Positions 33,354 to 42,098 are shown, counted from the stretch's first letter. The stretch: DNA of 50,608 nt from an uncultured Bacilli bacterium (GCA_947585665.1 CANPXE010000012.1:1-50608), one strand, 5' to 3'. The notes: generated from the letters alone by a model not told the origin. Program-made: numbers and translations.

Positions 33354-35673
33354 CCTTTTTACCCCCTTCAATTAAATTGTCATATATATCAGTATAACAA
33401 TCTACAAGAATAAAATCTATATCTTTTTTTACTTCTTCGGGTATTTCTGATAAATCTTTTTCATTTTCATGTGGAATAAAGATTTTTTTCATATGAGCAC
33501 GATGAGCACCAATAATTTTTTCTTTTAGACCACCGATAGCTAAAACTTTACCACGAAGTGTTATTTCCCCAGTCATGGCAACATTAGAAGGAATCTTTAA
33601 ATTTTTGAATAGACTTACTAACGCTGTCGTTAAACTGACACCAGCACTAGGACCATCTTTAGGAACAGCTCCTTCGGGAACATGAATATGAATATTATTT
33701 TCATTTAAAATTTTAGCATCAATACCAAATTTTTCAGCATTAGCTTTGATATAACTAAAAGCAATTTTAGCTGATTCTTGCATGACTTCACCAAGTGAAC
33801 CCGTTAATAACAATTCCCCTTTTCCTTTGTACAATGTTGTCTCAATTGGTAGGATATCACCACCAAAACGCGTATAGGCAAGACCATTGACAACACCTAC
33901 TCGTCCTAAGTTTTCATTGTTGTGATAAAAATATTTTTCATTTCCTAAATAATCAACAATATTTTTATCCGTAATCTCATATTTTTGTTTAGATTTATTG
34001 ACAACGATATCTTTAACAATTTTACGAATGATGGTTGCGAGTAGACGCTCTAATTCACGAACACCACTTTCTTTCGTATAACTGCGAATAACCCCTAAAA
34101 TAGCATCATCTGTAAAAGTAACACGTTTTTTATCAACGCCATGTTCCTCTAATAAATTAGGAATCAAATGAATTTTAGCGATATCTAATTTTTCATATTC
34201 GGTATAACTTGATAGTTCAACTATTTCTAAACGATCACGAAGTTCATCAGGAATTTGTTCAATGTAGTTAGCGGTCGCAATGAACATGACATTACTAAGA
34301 TCAAATTCTTCTTCGATATAATGGTCAACAAAATGTTCATTTTGCTCTTTATCTAAAACTTCCAATAAAGCGGAAGCCGGATCTCCTTTAATATCTTTTG
34401 TCATCTTATCAATTTCATCAATGATGAAAACAGGATTATTAGTTCCAGCTTTTTTCATTCCTTGAATGATTAGTCCAGGAGCTGCTCCAACATAGGTACG
34501 ACGGTGTCCCACAATCTCGGCTTCATCGTTAACGCCACCAACACTAATTTTCGTAGAAGCACGATGCAAACTCTTGGCGATACTTTGGGCAAGGGTTGTT
34601 TTACCAACACCTGGAGGTCCTACTAAACATATGATAGGACTTCTTAAACTATTCTTATTCTGTTTAACAGCTAAATATTCAATGATACGATCTTTGACAC
34701 TATCCAAAGCATAATGGGACTTATCAAGAGAATCTTTAACTTTATTTAAATCGGATACATCCTTAGTATTTTTCTTCCAAGGCAAACTTAAAAGCCAATC
34801 GATATAAGTACTCAATATTCCCATTTCTGGTGAATTAGGACTACAAGCTTCATACTTATTTATCTCATTATTTAGTCGTGCTTTAACTTTGTCAGGACAA
34901 TCTAATTTTTCACATTTAGAGCGAAGATCATCGACTTCACTATCTTTGTCATGAATATCACCAAGTTCTTCTTTGATGACACGAATTTTTTCACGTAAAA
35001 CAAACTCACGTTGTGATTCTTCTAAGCCCTTATTAACTTTCATTTCAATTTGTTTTTCAAGTTTTAAAACTTCAATATCACGATTGATATCATCAAGTAT
35101 CATCTTAACTCTTTTAGTAGCTGAAAATTCTTCAATATATTCCAATTTTCTTTCAAAAGAAAGAGGTAAGAATAAAGCTACAATATCTGTTAGTTGATTA
35201 ATATCATTAATTCCTGATATCTGGGAAAGAACAGTATTTGACATGTATGGTACTTCTTTAACATATGTCTCAACATGACGAACTAAACTTCTAACATAAG
35301 CTAATTCTTCATTTAACTCTAAACCATCTTCTAAAGCATCACTAATAACCGCATCATAAATATTATTATCTTTAGTATAAGTATGAATGTTAACTCTCTT
35401 AATTCCTGAAATTATAACTCGGGTTTTGGAATTAGGCATATCTATTTTCATCTTAACTTCACCGACAATACCAACTTTTGGCAATTCGGTAACATCAGGA
35501 TTTTGTTCTAAAACGTCTTTAGGATTGATGATTAAAACTTGATTATCGTAATAGTCTTCAGCAAGTGATATAACTTTGCGATCAATATCACTATCTATTT
35601 CAATTCTTACTTCGCTTCCAGGGAATAGAACTATATTTCTCACTAAAAGTACTGGTAAATTCGTTTTAATCAC
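33331..35673 (-). CDS. lon: ATP-dependent protease Lon
   Basis: 780 residues, starting with GTG (35673) 7 nt after GAGGTG. Lon N-domain (PVLLVRNIVLFPGSEVRIEI), AAA+ with Walker A GPPGVGKTTLAQSIA and Walker B PVFIIDEIDKM, and a C-terminal protease domain with catalytic Ser in KDGPSAGVSLTTAL and Lys in GLKEKIIGAHRAHMKKI. It degrades misfolded and regulatory proteins in the cytoplasm. Followed by an overlapping unknown gene and uppP. Confidence 0.97.
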   Translation of the reverse strand: MIKTNLPVLLVRNIVLFPGSEVRIEIDSDIDRKVISLAEDYYDNQVLIINPKDVLEQNPDVTELPKVGIVGEVKMKIDMPNSKTRVIISGIKRVNIHTYTKDNNIYDAVISDALEDGLELNEELAYVRSLVRHVETYVKEVPYMSNTVLSQISGINDINQLTDIVALFLPLSFERKLEYIEEFSATKRVKMILDDINRDIEVLKLEKQIEMKVNKGLEESQREFVLREKIRVIKEELGDIHDKDSEVDDLRSKCEKLDCPDKVKARLNNEINKYEACSPNSPEMGILSTYIDWLLSLPWKKNTKDVSDLNKVKDSLDKSHYALDSVKDRIIEYLAVKQNKNSLRSPIICLVGPPGVGKTTLAQSIAKSLHRASTKISVGGVNDEAEIVGHRRTYVGAAPGLIIQGMKKAGTNNPVFIIDEIDKMTKDIKGDPASALLEVLDKEQNEHFVDHYIEEEFDLSNVMFIATANYIEQIPDELRDRLEIVELSSYTEYEKLDIAKIHLIPNLLEEHGVDKKRVTFTDDAILGVIRSYTKESGVRELERLLATIIRKIVKDIVVNKSKQKYEITDKNIVDYLGNEKYFYHNNENLGRVGVVNGLAYTRFGGDILPIETTLYKGKGELLLTGSLGEVMQESAKIAFSYIKANAEKFGIDAKILNENNIHIHVPEGAVPKDGPSAGVSLTTALVSLFKNLKIPSNVAMTGEITLRGKVLAIGGLKEKIIGAHRAHMKKIFIPHENEKDLSEIPEEVKKDIDFILVDCYTDIYDNLIEGGKKGGRKKTN

Positions 35674-35698
35674 AGTCCATCACCTCAATATGTTTTCT

Positions 35699-35727
35699 AT
35701 TATAAACATCAAAAAAATAAAAAGCAA
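35699..35727 (-). promoter_or_regulatory. Promoter of lon
   Basis: TTGCTT (35727-35722), 17-nt spacer, TATAAT (35704-35699). It lies just downstream of the terminator of the small RNA unit. No CIRCE- or CtsR-type site seen. Confidence 0.65.
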
Positions 35728-35745
35728 GGGAAAGAAAAGAAAAAA

Positions 35746-35781
35746 TTAAAATAAAAAAAATCCTTTTAAAATCAAGGATTT
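35746..35781 (-). terminator. Terminator of the candidate small RNA
   Basis: AAATCCTT / AAGGATTT stem followed by TTTTTATTTTAATTTT on the minus strand. Confidence 0.8.
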
Positions 35782-35799
35782 CTCACGATTCTTGCCACA
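35748..35799 (-). ncRNA. Candidate about 50-nt small RNA or lon attenuator leader
   Basis: Between pnp and lon, a promoter TTGCCT-N17-TATAAT (35834-35806) is followed within 25 nt by an intrinsic terminator (35781-35746), with the pnp terminator upstream. The transcript would be about 50 nt, most of it the terminator hairpin. It has no ribosome site, and only an 8-codon GTG frame. It could be a short small RNA or an attenuated leader whose read-through reaches lon. Confidence 0.5.
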
Positions 35800-35805
35800 A
35801 AAAGT

Positions 35806-35834
35806 ATTATATTATCAAATACCTAAAAAGGCAA
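35806..35834 (-). promoter_or_regulatory. Promoter of the candidate small RNA
   Basis: TTGCCT (35834-35829), 17-nt spacer, TATAAT (35811-35806). Confidence 0.65.
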
Positions 35835-35854
35835 CCTTTTTTAAAAAAATTTCA

Positions 35855-35879
35855 CAAAAAAGAAGAACTAAGTTCTTCT
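35855..35879 (-). terminator. Terminator after pnp
   Basis: AGAAGAAC / GTTCTTCT stem with a 3-nt loop, then TTTTTTG on the minus strand; touches the pnp stop. Confidence 0.85.
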
Positions 35880-38007
35880 ACATTGCATCTTTTCTTGAGA
35901 AGTTTAATCTTCCTTTTTTATCAGTTCCAATGGCCTTAACTAGAATTTCGTCACCTACTTTAACAACATCACTAGGTTTATCAACACGTTCTTTAGCAAG
36001 TTTAGATACGTGAACTAATCCTTCACATCCTGGCCATACTTGAACAAAGCAGCCAAATTCTTCAACAGAGACAACTTTGGCAGTATAGACTTTTCCTTCT
36101 TCTACTTCACGAACGATATCTTGAATCATTTGCGCAGTCTTATCAATTACTTCTTGATCACTATGATAAATAACAACTTTACCATCATCTTCTAAATCGA
36201 CTTTAACAGCACGAACATCATTAACAGTTGGCACATTACTTGCTTCGCAAATAATTTTAGTAATCATTTCCCCACCACGACCAATGACATCTTTAATCTT
36301 CTCTGGTTTAATCATGAAGGTCATCATCTTAGGAGCATACTTACTAACTTCTTTTCGCGGTTCAGCAATTTGCTTTTGCATAACATCTAGTACTTCCATA
36401 CGAGCGTCTTTTGCTTGAGCAAGAGCTTCTTTAAGAATTTTTTCAGTAATTCCTTTAATCTTTATATCCATTTGTAAAGCACAAATACCATTTCTTGTTC
36501 CCGCAACTTTAAAGTCCATATCTCCTAAATGGTCTTCCATACCTTGAATATCCGTAAGAATTGTATAATCTTTACCTTCGGTAATTAACCCCATCGCAAT
36601 TCCCGCAACTGGCGCTTTAATAGGAACACCAGCAGCCATCAAACTCATGCATCCAGCACAAATAGATGCTTGGCTACTACTACCATTACTCTCTAATATT
36701 TCACTAACGACACGAATGGTGTAAGGAAATTCTTCTTCACTAGGAAGAACTTGAAGAAGAGCTTTTTCACCTAAGGCACCATGCCCAATTTCACGGCGTC
36801 CTGGAGCACCATATCTTCCTGTCTCTCCAACAGAGAATTGTGGGAAGTTATAATGAAGCATGAATCTTTTTTCATCTTCTAGACTCAAACCATCAAGAAT
36901 TTGACTTTCACCTAAAGCACCTAGAGTTGTAATTGATAAACTTTGTGTTTGTCCACGCGTAAACAAAGCTGAACCATGAGTTCTTGGAAGAATATCAATA
37001 TCTGTTGATAAAGGTCTAATCTCCGTCATTTTTCTTCCATCAGCACGCGTATGTTCTTTAACAACAATCTTTCTAAATAAATCATACTCTAAGTCTTCTA
37101 AAACTAATCTTACTTTAGTTTCAAGTTCTCTTAATGCATCTTCTTTTAAATCACTATTAGCTTCAAGATATGAATTGACAACTTCTTCTTTTAAATTATC
37201 AATTGTCTCATACTTTAAAATCTTATCTTCAATACGTAAAGCTTTATCTAAATCAACTTTGCACTTATCAGTAATCTCTTGACGTAATTCATCTTCTATT
37301 TCAAGTTTTTCATATTCCATCTTTGGAACACCAACTTCAGCAATGATCTTTTCTTGGAATTCGATTAATTCTTTTATGGCCTCATGTCCAAACATCAAAG
37401 CTTTTAACATATCTTTCTCAGATACTTCTTTCGCACTTGATTCAACCATATTAATGGCTTCTTTAGTACCAGCAACCGTTAAATCAATATCTGATTTTTC
37501 CATTTCTTCACAAGTAGGGTTAATGATCAATTTACCATCAACACGCCCTACTTTAACACCTGCAATTGGTCCATCAAATGGAATCTTACTAATGCAGGTT
37601 GCTAAACTAGAACCAAACAAAGCCGTAATTTCTGGTGAATTATCTTGTTCAACAGATAAAACCGTATTAACGATTTGTACTTCATTTCTAAATCCATCAG
37701 GGAATAATGGACGCATTGGTCGATCAATCATACGTGCTGCCAAAGTAGCATTTTCTGTTGGACGACCTTCTCTCTTTATAAATCCCCCAGGAATCTTTCC
37801 TACTGAATATAATTTTTCTTGATACAAAACCATTAAAGGAAAGAAATCAGCTAAAATATTAGCGTTTTTACTAACAACAGCCGTTGATAAAACAACAGTA
37901 TCACCATAACGAACAAGAACAGCTCCATTTGCTTGTTTAGCCATCTCACCATGTTCAACAACAATTTTTCTTCCTCTAAAATCAAACTCAAAAACTTTCT
38001 TTTCCAT
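35878..38007 (-). CDS. pnp: Polynucleotide phosphorylase
   Basis: 709 residues from the ATG at 38007 (after GGAGGTAGTAAAG). Two RNase PH-like domains joined by a helical linker; [21 protein letters not shown] carries the phosphate-binding region, followed by a KH domain ([14 protein letters not shown]) and a C-terminal S1 domain ([20 protein letters not shown]). It degrades RNA phosphorolytically and works with RNase Y in Firmicutes. Downstream of rpsO as in most bacteria, but a terminator separates them. Confidence 0.97.
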   Translation of the reverse strand: MEKKVFEFDFRGRKIVVEHGEMAKQANGAVLVRYGDTVVLSTAVVSKNANILADFFPLMVLYQEKLYSVGKIPGGFIKREGRPTENATLAARMIDRPMRPLFPDGFRNEVQIVNTVLSVEQDNSPEITALFGSSLATCISKIPFDGPIAGVKVGRVDGKLIINPTCEEMEKSDIDLTVAGTKEAINMVESSAKEVSEKDMLKALMFGHEAIKELIEFQEKIIAEVGVPKMEYEKLEIEDELRQEITDKCKVDLDKALRIEDKILKYETIDNLKEEVVNSYLEANSDLKEDALRELETKVRLVLEDLEYDLFRKIVVKEHTRADGRKMTEIRPLSTDIDILPRTHGSALFTRGQTQSLSITTLGALGESQILDGLSLEDEKRFMLHYNFPQFSVGETGRYGAPGRREIGHGALGEKALLQVLPSEEEFPYTIRVVSEILESNGSSSQASICAGCMSLMAAGVPIKAPVAGIAMGLITEGKDYTILTDIQGMEDHLGDMDFKVAGTRNGICALQMDIKIKGITEKILKEALAQAKDARMEVLDVMQKQIAEPRKEVSKYAPKMMTFMIKPEKIKDVIGRGGEMITKIICEASNVPTVNDVRAVKVDLEDDGKVVIYHSDQEVIDKTAQMIQDIVREVEEGKVYTAKVVSVEEFGCFVQVWPGCEGLVHVSKLAKERVDKPSDVVKVGDEILVKAIGTDKKGRLNFSRKDAM

Positions 38008-38051
38008 CTTTACTACCTCCAACTATAAATTATTATAACTTATCTTTTTCA

Positions 38052-38079
38052 AAAATAAAAGACACCAAAAATAGTGTCT
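38052..38079 (-). terminator. Terminator after rpsO
   Basis: AGACAC / GTGTCT stem followed by TTTTATTTTT on the minus strand. Confidence 0.75.
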
Positions 38080-38096
38080 ACTTTTATTCAATATTA

Positions 38097-38366
38097 CTAC
38101 TTTCTTAAACCTAACTCTTTAATTAAAGCACGGTATCTATTAACGTCGTGTTTAACAAGATAGTTTAATAAGTTCTTTCTTTGTCCGACTTTCTTTAAAA
38201 GTCCTCTTTGTGAATGATAATCATGAGTGTGTTCTTTCATGTGTTCAGTTAAGTTATTGATTTCTTCAGTTAAAATTGCAACTTGAACTTCAACACTACC
38301 ACAATCTCCTTCACTTCTAGCAAATTTCTTAATAATCTCTTGTTTTCTCTCTTTAGTCATTGCCAT
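38097..38366 (-). CDS. rpsO: 30S ribosomal protein S15
   Basis: 89 residues, canonical length. [21 protein letters not shown] and the [20 protein letters not shown] block are S15 signatures. It binds the central domain of 16S rRNA and commonly represses its own mRNA; a structured leader lies upstream. RBS AGAGGAGG. Confidence 0.98.
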   Translation of the reverse strand: MAMTKERKQEIIKKFARSEGDCGSVEVQVAILTEEINNLTEHMKEHTHDYHSQRGLLKKVGQRKNLLNYLVKHDVNRYRALIKELGLRK

Positions 38367-38390
38367 AATTTTTTCCTCCTCTACATAATA

Positions 38391-38445
38391 TTCGCTTCGT
38401 CTGAGTAATTGTCGGAAAATTCAATTACCAAGATGAAGTAACGAA
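38391..38445 (-). promoter_or_regulatory. Structured rpsO leader, candidate S15 autoregulatory element
   Basis: On the minus strand an inner perfect 7-bp stem GTAATTG / CAATTAC is nested in an outer imperfect stem TTCGTTACTTC / GACGAAGCGAA, between the promoter and the ribosome site. S15 leaders in several bacteria fold into such junctions and bind S15. That it is bound by S15 here is inference. Confidence 0.5.
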
Positions 38446-38448
38446 AAT

Positions 38449-38477
38449 AATATATCTTATTTTCTAAAATAAATCAA
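38449..38477 (-). promoter_or_regulatory. Promoter of rpsO
   Basis: TTGATT (38477-38472), 17-nt spacer, TATATT (38454-38449); divergent from the tRNA-Gln promoter. Confidence 0.7.
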
Positions 38478-38483
38478 GTCTTT

Positions 38484-38512
38484 TTGTATTTTTTTAAATA
38501 TAGTGTTATAAT
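38484..38512 (+). promoter_or_regulatory. Promoter of tRNA-Gln
   Basis: TTGTAT (38484-38489), 17-nt spacer, TATAAT (38507-38512) with TG upstream of the -10; the tRNA begins 12 nt later. Confidence 0.8.
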
Positions 38513-38523
38513 TATCTTGTCAT

Positions 38524-38598
38524 TGCCCCATCGCCAAGTGGTAAGGCATCAGGCTCTGAACCTGACATTCGTTAGTTCGAATCTAACTGGGGCAGCCA
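38524..38598 (+). tRNA. trnQ: tRNA-Gln (anticodon CUG)
   Basis: Complete cloverleaf: acceptor TGCCCCA / TGGGGCA, D-stem GCC / GGC, anticodon stem TCAGG / CCTGA with loop CTCTGAA (anticodon CTG at 34-36), T-stem GTTAG / CTAAC with loop TTCGAAT, discriminator G and encoded CCA. It reads CAG only; a UUG isoacceptor must exist elsewhere for the CAA codons that dominate this AT-rich genome. Confidence 0.95.
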
Positions 38599-38610
38599 AT
38601 ATTGATTAGA

Positions 38611-38636
38611 AACTAGAATAAAATCTAGTTTTTTTT
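38611..38636 (+). terminator. Terminator of tRNA-Gln
   Basis: AACTAGA / TCTAGTT stem, loop ATAAAA, then TTTTTT; it meets the 3' end of the convergent small gene. Confidence 0.85.
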
Positions 38637-38808
38637 ATGCCACTAAAGCTAAATATTTTCCTAAATTAAAAGCTAAAATGCAAAGGAAAACAATAATGAC
38701 AACAGTACACGCCAAAAGATAAATTTTATCATTTTTTGACATTTCGCTATTCATTTTCTTTTTTACAACTTTTCGCGTTTTATGGTTACTTTTCTTACTT
38801 TTATTCAT
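38635..38808 (-). CDS. Small basic single-TM protein (57 aa)
   Basis: 57 residues (174 nt). GGTGGTG lies 6 nt before the ATG. The first about 30 residues are very basic (MNKSKKSNHKTRKVVKKK), followed by a hydrophobic segment IYLLACTVVIIVFLCILAF and a short tail. The size recalls SecE, but the SecE core motif is missing. A basic cytoplasmic head on a membrane anchor could touch nucleic acid or lipid head groups; this is inference. It lies between glyQS and tRNA-Gln. Confidence 0.7.
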   Translation of the reverse strand: MNKSKKSNHKTRKVVKKKMNSEMSKNDKIYLLACTVVIIVFLCILAFNLGKYLALVA

Positions 38809-38840
38809 AATTACACCACCTTACACTAAAAAATTAACAC

Positions 38841-38871
38841 AAAAAAGAAAAAAAGACAATTTTAATTGTCT
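38841..38871 (-). terminator. Terminator after glyQS
   Basis: AGACAAT / ATTGTCT stem, loop TAAA, then TTTTTTTC on the minus strand. Confidence 0.85.
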
Positions 38872-40245
38872 CTAAAATGTAATTTTTTCATTGATATAGT
38901 CAACTACTTTGTCAAGTGGAAGGGTTACTTGCTCCATAGTATCACGATCACGAACTGTAACCGTATTATCATTTAAGGTATTATCGTCAATTGTGATAGC
39001 AAAAGGCGTTCCAACGACATCACTACGTCTATATCTCTTACCAATATTTCCACTATCATCGTAGTCAGTCATGAAATGTTTACTCAATTCTTTGTAAACT
39101 TCTTGGGCTTTTTCACTATGATATTTCTTAATCAAAGGAAGAACTGTTACTTTGTAAGGAGCAAGGAATGGATGGAATTTCATAACTTCGCGTGTTTGTC
39201 CATCTTCCAAAGTCTCTTCACAATAAGCATTACATAAAACTGTTAAAACTAAACGTTCAACACCAAGAGATGGTTCGATGACATAAGGAATATATCTCTC
39301 GTTAGTATCAGAATCTAAATATTCCATACTAACACCAGAAAATTTTTGATGTTGGCTCAAATCATAATCAGTACGACTAGCTATTCCCCATAACTCACCC
39401 CAACCAAATGGGAACTTATACTCAATATCAGTAGTAGCATTACTATAGAAAGATAATTCTTCTTGTGAATGATCTCTAAGACGTAAGTTTTCTTCTTTAA
39501 TACCCAAAGATAACAAGAAGTTTTTACAATAGTCTTTATAATATTGAAACCACTCTAATTCTGTTCCCGGTTTACAAAAGAATTCTAATTCCATTTGTTC
39601 AAATTCACGAACACGGAAGATAAAGTTACCAGGAGTAATCTCATTACGAAAACTCTTACCAACTTGTCCAATTCCAAAAGGAACTTTTTTACGCAAACTT
39701 CTTTGAACATTTAAGAAATCAGCAAAAATACCTTGGGCTGTTTCAGGACGTAAATAAATAGTATTTTTAGAGTCTTCAGTAACACCTTGGAAAGTCTTAA
39801 ACATTAGATTAAATTGTCTAATATCAGTAAAATCACTTTTACCACAATTAGGACAAGTAATATTGTGTTCTTTAATATAATTGACTAAATCTTCATTACT
39901 CATAGATGCTGCATCTTCAACACCATTATCCTCAACTAATTTGTCAGCACGATGTCTTGTCTTACAATTTTTACAATCAATTAAAGGATCAGAGAAAGTT
40001 GCTAAATGTCCACTTGCTTCCCAAGTTTTAGGATTCATAAGAATAGCACTATCTAATCCGACGTTATTAGGGTCCTCTTGAATAAACTTCTTAAGCCAAG
40101 CTTTCTTAACATTATTTTTAAGTTCAGCCCCTACTGGACCATAGTCCCAAGTATTCGCAAGTCCTCCATATATTTCACTACCTTGGAAAATGAAACCATA
40201 TTGTTTACAGAAATTAACCATTTTGTCCATATTTAATTCACTCAT
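38872..40245 (-). CDS. glyQS: Glycyl-tRNA synthetase, dimeric class II type
   Basis: 457 residues. N-terminus [20 protein letters not shown], a zinc-type CKNC..CPNCG insert, motif 2 region [21 protein letters not shown], motif 3 [11 protein letters not shown], and the C-terminal anticodon domain ([11 protein letters not shown]). It charges tRNA-Gly; this single-chain alpha2 form replaces the GlyQ/GlyS tetramer. RBS TTGAGGTG. A T-box-bearing leader precedes it. Confidence 0.97.
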   Translation of the reverse strand: MSELNMDKMVNFCKQYGFIFQGSEIYGGLANTWDYGPVGAELKNNVKKAWLKKFIQEDPNNVGLDSAILMNPKTWEASGHLATFSDPLIDCKNCKTRHRADKLVEDNGVEDAASMSNEDLVNYIKEHNITCPNCGKSDFTDIRQFNLMFKTFQGVTEDSKNTIYLRPETAQGIFADFLNVQRSLRKKVPFGIGQVGKSFRNEITPGNFIFRVREFEQMELEFFCKPGTELEWFQYYKDYCKNFLLSLGIKEENLRLRDHSQEELSFYSNATTDIEYKFPFGWGELWGIASRTDYDLSQHQKFSGVSMEYLDSDTNERYIPYVIEPSLGVERLVLTVLCNAYCEETLEDGQTREVMKFHPFLAPYKVTVLPLIKKYHSEKAQEVYKELSKHFMTDYDDSGNIGKRYRRSDVVGTPFAITIDDNTLNDNTVTVRDRDTMEQVTLPLDKVVDYINEKITF

Positions 40246-40273
40246 TTTTTCACCTCAATCTTATTTTATGGAT

Positions 40274-40390
40274 TAAAAAATCTTCTAGAATATTGTAAGG
40301 ACGGTTTCCCGCGGTTCCACCTTACTTATTCTAGAAGAATCTCTCAAAACATATAGCTGATAGGATTCCACCCCGTCATCGCTTCATACA
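40274..40390 (-). promoter_or_regulatory. Compact T-box leader of glyQS
   Basis: On the minus strand the T-box motif AAGGTGGAACCGCGGG forms an antiterminator: GTAAGG / UGGAACC bulge / GCGG-GAAA-CCGU / CCTTAC (40325-40295). The bulge UGGA fits the U73 discriminator of tRNA-Gly. It is flanked by a 12-bp stem TCTTCTAGAATA / TATTCTAGAAGA (40338-40281) and then TTTTTT. The only upstream structure is a small hairpin (40383-40355) with GGGGTGGAATCC at its tip, in place of a full stem I. The whole leader is only about 115 nt, and the terminator is not built from the antiterminator's 3' strand, unlike canonical T-boxes. Confidence 0.75.
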
Positions 40391-40394
40391 AGTA

Positions 40395-40423
40395 ATTTTA
40401 TAACAATTTTATTAAGATGTAAA
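40395..40423 (-). promoter_or_regulatory. Promoter of glyQS leader
   Basis: TTTACA (40423-40418), 17-nt spacer, TAAAAT (40400-40395); transcription would start at about 40390. Confidence 0.65.
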
Positions 40424-40426
40424 GGT

Positions 40427-40888
40427 TTATTTGTTATTTTTTCTTTCTTGGCGCTCTAAAAGCAATTTACTAATTTCATCATATATTTCATCACGATTAT
40501 CAATTCCTAAAAAAGAGATTTTTCCTGATGAAGTTGCAACAGATATTCCCGCAAACATACTTGAACCAATAGAAGATATACTATCAAGTGGTAAATCTAC
40601 TCTTTTACCAAATACTGTTTTTCCATATACTCTTTTATCTGTAACAATAATACGTACTTGAAAAACAAATGCTTGTATAATCAAAGAAAGAATTATAAAC
40701 AATACTATAAAAGCTATTGCAACTTTTATAATTGACATAATTGTTTCAAATGTCCATTCTATTTTGATTCCCAAAAGAAAGATGAAAAGAAACATTAAAA
40801 TATTATATATAATACCTATTTTAACAGCAAGAATAACTATTTTTTTTAAACTATAAGGTTTACCCTCTATTATCTTTTTTTCATTCAT
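40427..40888 (-). CDS. Two-TM protein with bacterial PH-like domain
   Basis: 153 residues. Two hydrophobic segments (about residues 17-40 and 55-78), then a short bPH/DUF304-like domain: IIVTDKRVYGKTVFGKRVDL, PLDSISSIGSSMFAGISVAT, ISFLGIDNRDEIYDEISKLL. Such proteins are usually membrane scaffolds of unknown ligand. The acidic/basic tail ends RQERKNNK. RBS ATGGAGGTAG. No terminator follows, so read-through toward glyQS is possible. Confidence 0.75.
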   Translation of the reverse strand: MNEKKIIEGKPYSLKKIVILAVKIGIIYNILMFLFIFLLGIKIEWTFETIMSIIKVAIAFIVLFIILSLIIQAFVFQVRIIVTDKRVYGKTVFGKRVDLPLDSISSIGSSMFAGISVATSSGKISFLGIDNRDEIYDEISKLLLERQERKNNK

Positions 40889-41006
40889 AATCTACCTCCA
40901 TTAACATTTTTATGCTGGTGTGACATTATAATTATTATAGTTTTTATTATACTTATATGTTTAATAATATACTTTTACTTTAGCTTTTATATTAAAACCA
41001 TACTTA

Positions 41007-41390
41007 TTAAATTTTAATTATATTGTTTTGATTTGAATCTAAATTAATGTTAAACTTACCTTTTTCTTTACCATTAATTTTTAAAGTAAAAATGAATTCA
41101 TCATAATCACCTGAGAAATTAACACTAAACAACGGCAATACACTACTAGAATCCAAAGTTTTATAATATATACCATTATCTTCACCGTGATTAATTATAT
41201 TTCCATCTTTTATGAAAACTACATTAGTCAATTCAATGTTATTAAAATATGATTCTTTATTATTTAATACATCTATAACAAGATTTACTCCATTAGTTAA
41301 ATAAATAACCTTCCCTTGACTAATCTTTTTAGTTTTAGTTCCCACATGGGATATTACAAAATCATTGGTTTTTATTACATTATTAGCCAT
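41007..41390 (-). CDS. Unknown beta-rich protein
   Basis: 127 residues with a strong CGGAGG site 10 nt before the ATG. Alternating hydrophobic residues (GKVIYLTNGVNLVIDVL, EFIFTLKINGKEKGKFNINL) predict mostly beta strands. No signal peptide, TM segment, cysteine or catalytic motif. Product family not recognised. It lies downstream of the pilin-like gene on the same strand with a 147-nt gap. Confidence 0.6.
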   Translation of the reverse strand: MANNVIKTNDFVISHVGTKTKKISQGKVIYLTNGVNLVIDVLNNKESYFNNIELTNVVFIKDGNIINHGEDNGIYYKTLDSSSVLPLFSVNFSGDYDEFIFTLKINGKEKGKFNINLDSNQNNIIKI

Positions 41391-41537
41391 TTTTAATACC
41401 TCCGATTAATTTTATAGATTTAATAATTCTTTTTTTTTATCAAATTTTTTTTCGAAATAATACCTTCATTTAATAATTGTTTATATTTTTTATTTCATCA
41501 GCCGGACTCAAAGAACTATTATTGGAAGATTGTTGTT

Positions 41538-42044
41538 TTAATTCTTATAAGTATTTTTAGCACCTGTTCGATCGTAAACAACTCTTACAGTTCTTGAACC
41601 TATATTTGTTGTTGTTGATAATTGTTTACCACTACCATTAATAATAGAACTTATTTTTAAGTCTTTTTCTTCTGTAATAGGAACATAATGTCCTCCAGTA
41701 TCCATACTTGTCCAATAATATGTGAACTTATTATTTTCATCTAATGTAACAATTACATAGGCATCAAATTCTCCACCATATGGACTCGTTTTAGTTCCTT
41801 TTTCAGTTTTAATATTATTAATATGTATATAATAAGTTGTATCACTATTTCTAACTAAAATTTCACCATTAGCAATCGATTGAGCAGCTGAAGAAATATA
41901 TTCAATAGCATTATCAATATACGTTTTTCTCTTACTTTTTTCAATTGTTTTGGTTACAGTTGGAATTGCGATAGCCATGAGAAGACCAAGAATTACAATA
42001 ACAGCAAGCATTTCAATTAAAGTAAAACCTTTTTTATTATTCAT
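41538..42044 (-). CDS. Type IV pilin / pseudopilin-like protein
   Basis: 168 residues. Class III signal MNNKKGFTLIEMLAVIVILG with cleavage expected between Gly6 and Phe7, Glu at +5, and a long hydrophobic helix, as in ComGC and other (pseudo)pilins. The C-terminal globular part (PYGGEFDAYVIVTLDENN) resembles the GspG/GspH-like fold. Processed by the prepilin peptidase at 3209-3979. RBS AATAGGTGAT. After the stop, another frame stays open for 23 codons (see findings). Confidence 0.88.
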   Translation of the reverse strand: MNNKKGFTLIEMLAVIVILGLLMAIAIPTVTKTIEKSKRKTYIDNAIEYISSAAQSIANGEILVRNSDTTYYIHINNIKTEKGTKTSPYGGEFDAYVIVTLDENNKFTYYWTSMDTGGHYVPITEEKDLKISSIINGSGKQLSTTTNIGSRTVRVVYDRTGAKNTYKN

Positions 42045-42069
42045 TTTATATCACCTATTTTCTATAATG

Positions 42070-42098
42070 ATTATAAAACAAAAAAAAGCAACTATCAA
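42070..42098 (-). promoter_or_regulatory. Promoter of pilin-like gene
   Basis: TTGATA (42098-42093), 17-nt spacer, TATAAT (42075-42070); the -35 lies within the stem of the preceding terminator. Confidence 0.75.

Noticed and set aside
35763..35791. 8-codon GTG frame (MARIVRNP) in the candidate small RNA as a peptide gene
   Set aside because: No ribosome site; it ends within the terminator stem.
37343..37822. Plus-strand open frame of 159 codons inside pnp
   Set aside because: Antisense shadow of a conserved gene, without ribosome site or known product.
38635..38808. SecE identity for the 57-aa membrane protein
   Set aside because: Size fits, but the conserved SecE cytoplasmic helix motif is absent and it is not next to nusG or rpmG.
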